Shown here: piece by piece, positions 43,805 to 53,847 of the stretch
How the letters are laid out: each line of letters opens with the position of its first letter
Numbering within the stretch: position 1 is the first letter of the stretch
Assembly: GCA_030407315.1 (NCBI GenBank)
Contig: JALQPE010002126.1
Coordinates: 21,366-85,365 of the forward strand
Direction of reading: 5' to 3'
DNA length: 64,000 bases
Source of the DNA: Asparagopsis taxiformis
Taxonomy: Eukaryota > Rhodophyta > Florideophyceae > Bonnemaisoniales > Bonnemaisoniaceae
Translations under genes and position numbers: made by a program
Notes under the pieces: model-generated
What the model was told of the DNA's origin: nothing
Seen by the model: only the letters and a program-made list of their open reading frames with translations
Database searches by the model: none

Positions 43805-44830
43805 AAGGCCACGACGGCCCCCGAAAACGCACACGAGCGTCGGGTTAAGCGCACGCGTGCGCGACGTTGCACGATGCAACAAACGAAGGCGACGAGCCGC
43901 ACAAACGAGAAGCGAAGGCACGAGTGGCCGGGACGTCCACCCTTGCGTTGGGGGGGGGGCGCGATGCGTGCTAGAGCCGTCGCTCTTTTCGTTTTCGACA
44001 CCATACGTTGGTGGAGGCACGAGCGCCAACGAAGACTGGACGACGAGTCCACACGCGGACGATTCACACGATGTGAAGAGCCACGACTGGCTCGACAGTG
44101 TTGACCGTCCCACGGGCAAAGGTGACGACACCACGGGCCACGGACGGACAACACGTCAGATTTTTCGCGCGAAAAATTATACGTGGGCCAGCGGGCCATG
44201 GACGCACGGTGCGAAAAATCGGGCCGATTACAGTGCGCTAATCCGGCCAAATCTCGGGACACGCGTGCCCCGAAAATTTCGTAATTTCGGCACGTCACGT
44301 GAGCCATCGTACGTCCCCGTGGACAGCCGCTGACAACGAGTCGCATCGACCAACGAGGTCAACGCCAAACAGCTCGCGAGCTAACGGCAACGTGACGCCG
44401 GAAGGCGGAGAAACGACGTAGGGCGGACGCGCCCCCAACGAAGATGGCAACGGCCTCATTACGAAACTCCCCGCACGAAGCGGAACGAAGCTATACGTTA
44501 GCCGACGAATTAGACCAACGGGTCTCAGCGCACGAAGCGCGCGAGTAAAGCGTGCGAACGACGAGCCAACGAGGCCGCGACGACGGACGGCGAACCGTAT
44601 CGCCATCGTGAGGCACGACGCCGAACACGGTAGCCACGTACGGCAACCACGGAACGACACAACGGTGTCCGGCCACGCGGGCATAACGAACGACGCGCGA
44701 AAGCGAAAAGCCCGCCGGCTAGTCGAAGCGCACGAACAAACCCGAAAGGCGGGTTGACCACGTACGGTCACGAAGATTAAGACACGCACGTCCGCGTCGC
44801 AACCGTAAAAGCTAACGAAGCTTCAACGTC
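43805..44830 (+). other. Ty3-2 copy C 3' region
   Basis: It matches 53847-53020 of copy D in reverse. No conserved ORF was seen. A long antisense ORF (44346-43339) overlaps the pol 3' end and is a shadow. The stretch contains a perfect 16-bp palindrome TTTTTCGCGCGAAAAA (44161-44176) and other short inverted repeats. Confidence 0.6.
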
Positions 44831-44955
44831 TGTGTTTTCGGAAGTGGACGCGGACGTCCAGTCTCTCTAGTACGGGTCCTAGTCGGCCCCGAGATTTACT
44901 AGAACAAATGAACGTCCGCGTCCAAAAAAAAATAAAAATTTTTTGGATGCGGACG

Positions 44956-45213
44956 TCCACTTTCTCTAGTACATATGGCGGAATACTAGGGCCCGACATC
45001 CACTTTCTCTAGTACATATGGCGGAATACTAGGGCCCGACATCCACTTTCTCTAGTACGTTTGGCGGAATACTAGGACCCGACATCCACTTTCTCTAGTA
45101 CATATGGCGGAATACTAGGACCCGACATCCACTTTCTCTAGTACATATGGCGGAATACTAGGACCCGACATCCACTTTCTCTAGTACATATGGCGGAATA
45201 CTAGGACCCGACA
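44956..45213 (+). repeat. 43-bp tandem repeat, 6 copies
   Basis: Same unit as 34408-34579 with two additional copies (258 bp, exactly six units). Confidence 0.92.
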
Positions 45214-45341
45214 TCCAGTATACAATATATCAGCGAAAACCGGGAGGGAAGAAATTACAGCGGATGGTAAATTCAGGGCCCATATCGGACCGTATTTTAT
45301 TCTCTCATTTAGGAAACTGCTCGTATACAATACGTCTCTCT

Positions 45342-45509
45342 AGAATAGGGAATACATATCTGGTCAGAATAGGAAATAAATACCCGGTTAGAATAGGAAA
45401 TAAATACCCGGTTAGAATAGGAAATACGTATCCAGCCAGAATACGGAATATGTATCCAGTCAGAATACGGAATATGTATCCAGCCAGAATATGAAATACA
45501 TATCCAGCC
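45342..45509 (+). repeat. 24-bp tandem repeat, 7 copies
   Basis: Same unit as 34708-34827 with two additional copies, plus a partial eighth. Confidence 0.9.
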
Positions 45510-46949
45510 AGAATACAAAATACCTGTCAGCATATCGTCGATCACCCATCTCCCTCACTATCGCGTTCCTACCATCCGAACGCCATGTACCACCATCCGC
45601 AAATACTTCAAGAACCCTCACGACCTAGATTACAAAAATCCGCTCCTTCCCAATTCCATCCCCGCTTTCCTCGACACCACCCCAGCCCATTAAATCATCA
45701 AGACATCAAACACGAACATGGTCAGCAAAATCTTACACCACTTGAAACCCACTCTCACTTCTATCGTATGCCCCAAAATATACACATACCAGAAACACCT
45801 CACAGCTTCATTCCCCATCTTCCTACATCCCTTCTTCACTCTCCTTCAGTCCTGCCGTTCCTGCTTCACCACTCCTGCATCACATACAAAACATCAAAAT
45901 CAACCACAACAGTCAGATTCAAAAGCAACGCTTACCACGACAGATATCCTAGAAACTCCCTTACTTACCTCTCATCCATCCTACACACAATACAAACCAT
46001 GATCCAAAAACCTTGCAATGAATAATAATCATAGTCAGCAGTCCATATCTTCGCAAAGCACATCTTGGCACTCAATGAAACTTACCTTCCGTCATCAACA
46101 TTCCTGCATCATCTATACAACATCGGAATCAACCACAACAGTCAGACTCAAAACCAACCTCCCCTCGCAGCATACTTTCAAAACTTCACGTACCTCTCTT
46201 CCATCCTCCGCTCAATACACACCATGAGTCAAAAGGCTTGCAAGGAAAAATATCGCATCAACGGAAATAGTCAGACTCAAAACCCACGCTTCCCTCAATG
46301 CATACCCTCAAGATTCGCGCACGTACCTTCGTCCATCCTCTACACTAAACAAAGCAAAGGCGGTCAAAGAATCTCAGTCGGTGATGAGGGCGGAGTGGAG
46401 CCTGCGGCGTCGACCGGACAGCTTTCAGCGTCCGCTTAAGTCTTGCTGTGCATACTCGAAATCATCGCCGGCAGTGAGATTGAGTATGGCCCAAGCCATG
46501 GTCTCTGATTCCCCGAACAATGAGATCCGGATCGAGAACAACGAATATAAACATATAATCATATATATGAGAATCCATTTGCTTTCATTACATGATCCGT
46601 GGCATATCCGCTGTAAAGCACATTCAGATTCCACGAAGTTTGGAAATAAAAAAGTTTATTATTACAAATGAATTAATTGAAAATTCATGTCCCAGGGCAG
46701 TCGTTCGTCCTTCCATGCACACGTTGCCAGCACGCAATGTGATGTAACAGTTGGAAATGATTGAACTCTCGGTTAAATTCCACCGTTGGGATGTCAGCTG
46801 GAGTGAGCACAAAACTACTACCCACAAAACTACGAACGAACACGTTACATTCCAAGTCTCGAAAGCACCACAAAATAAAATTGGTCGCATCTGGACGGCA
46901 CAGTCTCCCTGTTCAGCTCGCAATCCTCCCTTTTGCGTCAAAACTCGAC

Positions 46950-48106
46950 ATGGAATGCAAGTATGAAGGATGCTTCTACTACTGCGTAGATGCTTATGCG
47001 CTCGCGCTGCATGAGCGAACGTGTCGCTACCGTTTCAACCCCTCTCCCCAACATTTCAACAACGCTCGTGTCCCTGCCGTCACCCATGAGCCTGCTCGAA
47101 ACGGCGACCATGATTCCCCGCAACCCAGCTCCCCAGACCCAGAATCTGGTCGTGCTTCCTCCAGCGACTCACCCTGTGACGCTTCACTGCCACCAACCTC
47201 AACCCCCTCCCGCGCAGACCTCCTCGTGCAATCCCTCGCCGCCAGTCTCACAACCCTCGAGTACAAGGCCGGCGCTGGCCGCGTGAGCGAAGTCATCACC
47301 ATCCTACAAGACCCCGCATTCTCCCTAGAAAAGTTCAACAGCGCCGTTCGCACCGTAGAAGAATGTCGCCACGTTACCGCTTCCATGGTCGAAACACATT
47401 CCGCACCGAAGGTTACAAGAGCCACATCATTCCAGACAAAACTGGTAAGTACTCGGCACAGCTGTACCTCCGCGACCCAGTCGACATGCTCCGCAGGCAG
47501 TTAGCACTGGCTAACGACCAAAATACTCTCTTCCACCCCTCCCCACAGACCGCCCCAGACGGCACCGCAATATTTTCTCATCCCCTACACACAGAATTCG
47601 CGAAAACGCTGCACCAGGTTACTAGACAGCGCGTGCAGCTCTCGGAAGATCCACAGGTCGTATGGGCAGAGGAAACTGATCCCACCGCTTCCTCCTTTGC
47701 CGGCCTCCTCCAAGTGTACTCCGACAAGAGCAGCACAAGCCTCAAGAGCTCCGCAATCGTCGCATACCCCATACACGTCACACTGCTCAACTTCTCCGCC
47801 CCCCTCCGTCGCCACTGCATCCGTACCGGCCTCACCATCGTCGGGTATCTTCCGTACATTGTGAACCCTTCGTCCAACGCCTTGTTCGGTGATGAAATGC
47901 CGACAACCTCTAGTTCTGCTAGTCGCGCTCGCAAAATTGATATTCTTCATAAAGCACTCGAAAAAGTGTTTTCGTCCCTATCCACCGCGTTCTCTTCTGG
48001 GTTCCCCTGCACAGACTCCACTGCAACTGCCCGCCAATGCTTTCCCATCCTAGCCAATTATTGCTGCGACTTTCCAGAGGCCAAAGAGCTGTCATGCACT
48101 CGCAAC
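46950..48106 (+). pseudogene. Plavaka-like transposase, N-terminal part, frameshifted and truncated
   Basis: From an ATG at 46950 the product starts with a zinc-finger-like CKYEGCFYYCVDAYALALHERTC, then a Pro/Ser-rich linker and a helical stretch (FSLEKFNSAVRTVEECRHV). The frame changes by -1 near 47390-47410 and continues SHIIPDKTGKYSAQLYLRDPVDML, QVYSDKSSTSL, AYPIHVTLLNFSAPLRR and LTIVGYLP in pieces. The run 'YLRDP', 'SDKS', 'YP...L.N....RR', 'GYLP' in this order is the pattern I recall for Plavaka transposases of fungal CACTA-like DNA elements. The assignment rests on motif order only. A donor-like GTAAGTAC at 47445 is an alternative to a frameshift. The gene is cut at 48107 by a Ty3-2 LTR. 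Confidence 0.55.
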
Positions 48107-48776
48107 TGTGGAACAACGTTAGTTCTAGAAGTAGCTGGTACGAGCCACGGACACGCTGTCCTTAACGAAACGAATAAGTCCACCCGCTGGTGTTTTGACT
48201 GTATGTTTGGTAGCAGATAGAGGATAGGGTAGAGAATAGGTTAGCAGGTAGACACGGGCGTCACGACGAAACGATCCACGCGTGGACTACGTTAACGAAC
48301 GAGGTGGTACGTCACCGGAGGCGCTCTCAACCAAGCCCGTAGGCACTACACGCGATCAGCCTCGCGTGTGGCGATGGGTAGGGAGTACGCAGCTCGACGG
48401 AGACGAAGCCTCGTTAGGCGAAAACGTAATACGTAACGTAGAAGTCAGTCGTAGACTAGAGCACGTTGCCCGATCGTTGTCTTGTCCCCTTTCCCTCCCG
48501 GCACGATGCCAATACCTATATAGCCACGATGGCATCGCTTTACAGTGTAAACACTGCTCGTAACGTCCCCGAATGGGAAAGGACCTTGTGGGTCACACGT
48601 AGGGACCCGTTGGTCCGTTGGCCGTTGCCAATACGTTCGTTGCACACGTGTGCCGGTTGCGCGCGCGCATGCGCCAGCAATGTTCGTGCATTGCTGTCGC
48701 CGGTCGTGTCCGCCGAAATTCGAATTCCGCGGAAAACGTAAATATTGGCAATTTCGGAATTGCCACGTATACTACA
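48107..48776 (-). repeat. Ty3-2 copy D 3' LTR, 670 bp
   Basis: TGTGGAACAACG...CGTATACTACA on the plus strand. It interrupts the Plavaka-like transposase after ...TCGCAAC. Confidence 0.92.
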
Positions 48777-48777
48777 C

Positions 48778-48790
48778 AGCCCCACCCCCA
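48778..48790 (-). promoter_or_regulatory. Ty3-2 polypurine tract
   Basis: On the minus strand TGGGGGTGGGGCT lies immediately upstream of the 3' LTR start TGTAGTATACG. It is the expected plus-strand DNA primer site and confirms this LTR as the 3' one. Confidence 0.75.
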
Positions 48791-49157
48791 CACGTGGACG
48801 TCCCGGCCACGCGAGACCCGTCAGGACGCGCCTGAGACACGGGGCCATGGCGCCTCTTCGGGTACAACTGCGGACGTGGCAGTTGTCCCGAAAAATCTCG
48901 TTTAACCGTACGCGGCCCGGTTGGCTGATCGGTTCGCCACGGCGCCGGAGCGCGCACGTGCGCTCCGGCTCTTTCGTAATCATCGAGGCCCGCCCGTCGG
49001 CATCGTCCGTCAATGCCCCGCGTAGGCGTTTCCTGCAGTCGAATGCGGTGTCCAATTCCACCACGCGGGTGTGCTTCGATTCAGCGTGATACGCACGCAG
49101 TCCGCGGCCATTTCGTGAATCTGCCAACGGGCATTACGACAACGGTCGTCGGAAGGT

Positions 49158-49165
49158 TATTTAAG
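49158..49165 (+). promoter_or_regulatory. TATA-like box of the antisense gene
   Basis: TATTTAAG lies 211 bp upstream of the ATG at 49376. It is followed by a pyrimidine-rich stretch (near 49195-49260) with no intervening ATG. The arrangement suggests an independent promoter opposite to the element's own transcription. Confidence 0.5.
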
Positions 49166-49375
49166 CCACGGCTTAACGTGTTAGCGATCGTCGCTCACCC
49201 TTCCTCTCACCATCGACATCCAGGCCGTTGCCTTTCCTTTCCGCACTCCCTTTTCCCCCGCTGGGTACTCCTGGCTGCTTCCGTTCTCCTCGTTCTCTCG
49301 TTTCGTCTTGCCCGCGTGGCTTTCGTCCTTGTGCTCGTTGCACTCGTCGTGAATATTGCGTACAGCGTAACCACG

Positions 49376-51592
49376 ATGGTTACGACCCGTAGCACCGATG
49401 CTAACACTCCGCGGCCCGCCGGCTCTGCTGGAGGTGGAGCGAGGAACCCTTCTCAGGGCGCTCCCTCCCTCGCCAGGGTCGGTGTGCCGCCAGCGACGGA
49501 AGCGTCCGTCGCACCCGCCCCTCCGTTGGAGCGGGTCAAGCCGTTGCTCCGCAGGCCGTTGCCTCATCGTCACGCCCGACGGCTCCCGTTCCGCCTGTCG
49601 AGGCTGTAGGGGCAGCTGCCCCTGCTGATGGCGACGCCGCGGCGTCTGTCTCGAGTCCGGAGTCACCGATAGTGCCGGAGGTCGTGCCCTCTGGTCGTGG
49701 AGTGGCTGCGATGGCCGCGGCCGCTCGTTTACGTCGTGCCGGGGCAGCGTCGCGCGCTGGCGAACCTCGTCGTGAGGGTTCACCCCAGTCTCCCCGTCGG
49801 GACTCGTCGGGGTTGGACGTTCCCGCGGGAACCGTCGGAACCTCCGATCGCAACGGCGTCGCGCTCGACGCGAGTTCCCTATCCCACGCGTGGGCGGTGC
49901 TGCCTCGGGTGGCTGTGTCGGACGAGGACGTGGCCACGCTGGCCAAAGATCGTTTGGACGCACGCGCAGTACTCGAGTACATGCGCATAGCCGAAGATTC
50001 GTGGGGCGTCGTGCCGGGCGTCGTTTCGCCCACGGGCCCGCGGGATCGGAACGTTACCAGATCCCGGCGTCAATTCGTTGCGACCGTTCGTGGTTGCGCG
50101 ACGCTAACGATGCGGTCTACGTAGACATCATGGACGCATACTTATGGAAGGGGACGCCCGAGGACCGCCGTTCACTGCGTTGGCGTCCGTGTACGTGTGT
50201 CCGCGGACATTGACGGAGCGGCAGCGTGCCGAGTGGAAAACCGCGCTCTCGTTGAGCGTTATGGGCAACCGCGTCATATCGTACGACGACTACTTCGCGC
50301 TCCGTTACGCCGACGCGGACGACTTTCGTGTGTCGCACGCGTCCACCTCGCTAGGTGTTCCGGGTAGGGATTATTTCCCCACGCTGCCAGACGTGGTAGG
50401 CGCGTATCCGTATCCCCGCGGGTCATCTACGTTATTACCTCGCGTGGTACATTACTTCACCGGAACGATGCAGGACGCGCCTGCGGAGGTGAAGGAACGT
50501 TTCCTCACGGCGGTGGACGTTGAGTATGCAGCGATGTTCGCTTGCTCGCTTTACCTGGAGCGGCGTGTGTTTGGGCGCGCGTGCCTGCTGCCGGAGTCCA
50601 CGCTGGACTACCTGGCAGATTACGAATTGCTTCGTGCAATGCCGGTCGAAGGCTCCGACATGTTCGTTTCCGTCACCGGCGTGGTGGCGGAGACTCGCGG
50701 CGCCCTCGCGTTGGGGCCGGAGTATCTCGTTGTGCGCCCGGATTACGCGACCGGGGACAACCAAGAGTTCGTCCAGGTACGCAGCGACGGCGCGTACGTA
50801 CCGCGGGCCGTTTCCCGAGTCGAACGCCGTCGTGGCAATCGTTCTGGCTACTACGGCGGCCTCGGTGGCAGTAATCGACCTCGCGGGTCACGTTCTGGCC
50901 GTCGTGACCAGCAAGATGAAGCGCCGCGTGCGCCGGATCCTCGTGAAATTGTGCCTCGCGAGGCCACGGAAGGGGGCGACGGTGCCCGTGTCGGTCGCTC
51001 GGATGTGGCCACGCCGGCCGAACGCGCGCCACGCTTCGTTAGCCTGGACGACCGCGTCTCCGATGAGGACGCCCGTAGGCTTCTCGGTACGTCGATGGCC
51101 GCTCCGCCTCGTGCGGACGGCTGGGTTATTCGTTCCCTCATCTCATCCGTGGCTCGCCCAGCCGAAGAGTTCAGGGCCCAGACGTTGGACCTGACTGCCC
51201 GCTTGGCAACGGAACGCGCGATTTCCGAGCGTCTCGCCGCGGCGACTCGTAGTTACGCGCCGCCCGTTGGCGTTCGTAATGATCCTTATGGATACGCAAG
51301 TGGCGGCGGCTACGGAAACCCCGTTGGGTATGGCCACGCGGCGGCGTACCCTTCGGATACGCGCAGTCACGGGACTGCGGATCCTTACGCTAGGGATCCC
51401 GCGTCGCGTCGCGAGCGAGCCCCCGTGGCCACGCAGACCGTCGATCCGTACGCGCCGGGCTTCGTTCAGCCCACTCGCAGCCGCAGCCACGATAGCCGCG
51501 GCGAAGGCCCTGGTCCGTATGACCCTGCGGGCAAGCGTTCCCGTCGCTACCAGGTCGTTCCTAGGTTAGTTCGTAGGCCACGTCGGCTCTAG
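49376..51592 (+). CDS. antisense gene of Ty3-2, unknown function
   Basis: The first ATG after the TATA-like box has context ACCACGATGG. The product starts MVTTRSTDANTP and is low-complexity Ala/Pro/Arg for about 200 residues. A structured region follows: DEDVATLAKDRLDARAVLEYMR, RYQIPASIRCDRSWLRD, NRVISYDDYFALRYADADDF, VEYAAMFACSLYLERRVFGR and PESTLDYLADYELLRAM. The C-terminal third is disordered (Gly/Tyr/Arg-rich). Reading it through requires three frame changes (near 49530, 50040 and 50150), each equal to one lost base. The longest unbroken stretch is 50144-51592. It resembles no retroviral env or known domain that I recognise. It lies between pol and the 3' LTR on the opposite strand, a place where some plant Ty3 elements carry extra antisense ORFs. 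Confidence 0.6.
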
Positions 51593-53847
51593 CATCGTGT
51601 TACTTCGTAAACTTCGTCTTGTTTCTTTGCGTAATCGCATGGCTCCGTTGAGCTTCGTAATTTGCGTTTGGCAGGTCGTCTGCAGCGGGGGAGGGGTTAG
51701 CGTTAAGCCCTTCCCCACAATTTTTTGTTGTGGCGTCTGCCCCGTCGGGTGTCGTATGGCTTACGCAGCCCGTGCTTCGAGTTCGCGGCGGCGCGTGCCC
51801 GTTGGCAGGTTCGTAACACACGCAACTATTCGGCAAAGCGGCGGCTTTTCACTGCGAGTGGTACGTTAACCTCGATCGTAGAGCCCGTTGGCGTGCGTAT
51901 CATTTAGTAACTAACTCAGAAATCGTTTCCGCCGTCGTTTCTCGTCCGGATAACCCCGTCGGGGGTCGAATTTCGTTGAGCATTCGAGCTCCTTAGCGCG
52001 TAGCACGTCGGTGCCAATTTTAATTTGCTCCGATGAGCTTGGCGGAAAATTCGTCGACCGTCAGACCGACGCGCGCGTGAGTCGGTTTGACGTTCTACGC
52101 CGTGGCGTGTACGCAGCAATTCGTCGCAGTACGTTGCGGTTTCGTTGACGACGCGGTTGCCGGCGGGCTTGGCTTTTCGTATAACCGTTGACGTCATTAG
52201 CGCCGTCGCGCTTCGCGTTCCCGCGGCTTCACGTTGGCCAGTGGCGTTATCATTTTGTAACTATCTCGGAATTCGTTTCCGCTGTCGTTCCTTGTGCGGA
52301 TAACCCCGTCGGGTGTCGAATTTCGTTGAGCATTCGAGCTCTTTGACCTGTAGCACGTCGGTGCCAATTTTAATTTGCTCCGATGAGCTGGGCGGAAAAT
52401 TCGCCAAACGTCCGGCCGACTCGCGCGTGAGTTGGCCTGACGTCTCACGCCGTTGCGTGTACGCGGCAGTGCGTCGTGGCGCGTCGCGGTTCCGTTGAAA
52501 ACGTCTTTGCCGGCGGGCTTGGCTTTTCGTATAGCCGTTAACACCGTTAGCGCCGTCGCGCTTCACGTTCCCACGGCTTCACGTTAGCCGGTGGCGCACT
52601 CGTTGCGCTGGTCCGCTTCGTGTGGTGGCGTCGTTCGCCGCGGCGTCCGAGGAGCGTTTCGTTAGCTCATCCGTTATGTGGTGCGATGTGCACCTGGGCA
52701 TACGTAATGCTCGCCCTCTACGCCGTTGCGTAATTTCGTTTATCGACTTGCGAACCCGACGGGGACGCGATTGACGAAGTCGTTTCGCATGCCCGCGGGC
52801 GTTTGAGGCTGTTACGTGAGCCAGTTTTTCGTCGGCTCGTCGCCTTCGGCTGTGCCGTTTTACGTTGGCTACCAGCTTGTACGCCGTCGCGTATTCGTAT
52901 TTTCGTTTCGCGGGGTCGACCCGTTGAGGTAAGTCGTTATCGTTACGACGTCCGCGTACCTCGCTCGTCTCCTGACCGACGTGGCCGGTGGCGCGTGCGC
53001 CTTCGAATGCGTACGAGGTTGCAGCTTCGTTAGCTTTTACGGTTATGATGCGGACGTGTGCGTCTTCGTCTTCGTGACCGTACGTGGTCAACCCCTTTCG
53101 GGTTTACTCGTGCGTTTCGTGCGCTGAGACCCGTTGGTCTAATTTCGTCGGCTAACGTATAGCTTCGTTCCGCTTCGTGCGGGAAGTTTCGTGCTGAGGC
53201 CGTTGCCATCTTCGTTGGGACGCGTCCGTCCTACGTCGTTTCTCCGCCTTCCGGCGTCACGTTGCCGTTAGCTCGCGAGCTGTTGGCGTTGACCTCGTTG
53301 GTCTATGCGACTCGTTGTCAGCGGCTGTCCACGGGGACGTACGATGGCTCACGTGACATGCCAAAATTACGAAATTTTCGGGGCACGCGTGTCCCGAGAT
53401 TTGGCCGGGTAAGCGCACTGTAATCGGCCCGATTTTTCGTACCGTGCGTCCATGGCCCGCTGGCCCAAGTATAATTTTTCGCGCGAAAAATCTGACGTGT
53501 TGTCCGTCCGTGGCCCGTGGTGTCGTCACCTTTGCCTGTGGGACGGTCAACACTGTCGGGCCCGTCGTGGCTCTTCACATCGTGTGAATCGTCCGCGCGT
53601 GGACTCGTCGTCCAATCTTTCGTTGGCGCTCGTGCCTCCAGCAACGTATGGTGTCGAAAACGAAAAGAGCGACGGCTCTAGCACGCATCGCGCCCCCCCA
53701 ACGCAAGGGTGGACGTCCCGGCCACTCGTTGTGCCTTCGCTTCTCGTTCGTGCGGCTCGTCGCCTTCGTTTGTTGCATCGTGCAACGTCGCGCACGCGTG
53801 CGCTTAACCCGACGCTCGTGTGCGTCCTCGGGGGCCGTCGTGGCCTT
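51593..53847. other. Ty3-2 copy D spacer between antisense gene and pol
   Basis: No convincing gene. It contains a 350-bp tandem duplication (51907-52600), and 53020-53847 matches the 3' region of copy C. Minus-strand ORFs in the duplicated units share LAPTCY...SSNAQRNSTPDGVIRTRND. These are explained by the duplication and not supported as coding. Confidence 0.6.
51907..52600 (+). repeat. 350-bp direct tandem repeat, 2 copies
   Basis: Unit 1 starts GTAACTAACTCAGAAATCG at 51907. Unit 2 starts GTAACTATCTCGGAATTCG at 52257. The units are diverged by scattered substitutions but nearly collinear, ending near 52600. Confidence 0.85.

Larger units (their letters stand above)
36112..44830 (+). mobile_element. 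Ty3-2 chromovirus copy C, 3' end displaced
   Basis: It has a 5' LTR (36112-36774), primer-binding site (36776-36793), gag, pol with chromodomain, and about 1 kb of 3' region. It breaks off at 44830, where a Plavaka-like element begins. Alignment to copy D shows the break lies in the region between pol and the antisense gene. The antisense gene and 3' LTR of this copy are therefore not in the window. Confidence 0.9.
44831..48106 (+). mobile_element. Plavaka-like DNA transposon copy 2
   Basis: It starts TGTGTTTTCGG inside the 3' region of Ty3-2 copy C. It carries the same subterminal arrays as copy 1 and runs into a transposase gene at 46950. It is interrupted at 48107 by the 3' LTR of Ty3-2 copy D. 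The second terminus is not in the window. Inverted GGACGTCC and GGACGCGG motifs near the end, plus internal tandem arrays, are typical of transposase-binding subterminal regions. Confidence 0.65.

Noticed and set aside
43339..44346. 335-codon minus-strand ORF at the end of Ty3-2 copy C
   Set aside because: It overlaps the chromodomain coding region on the other strand. The part beyond pol is not kept as one frame in copy D.
34283..46793. The two 1.8-2.0 kb repeats as LTRs of one large element enclosing Ty3-2 copy C
   Set aside because: The left copy is cut at 36111 by the Ty3-2 LTR, while the right copy continues past that point into a transposase gene. They fit two separate insertions better.
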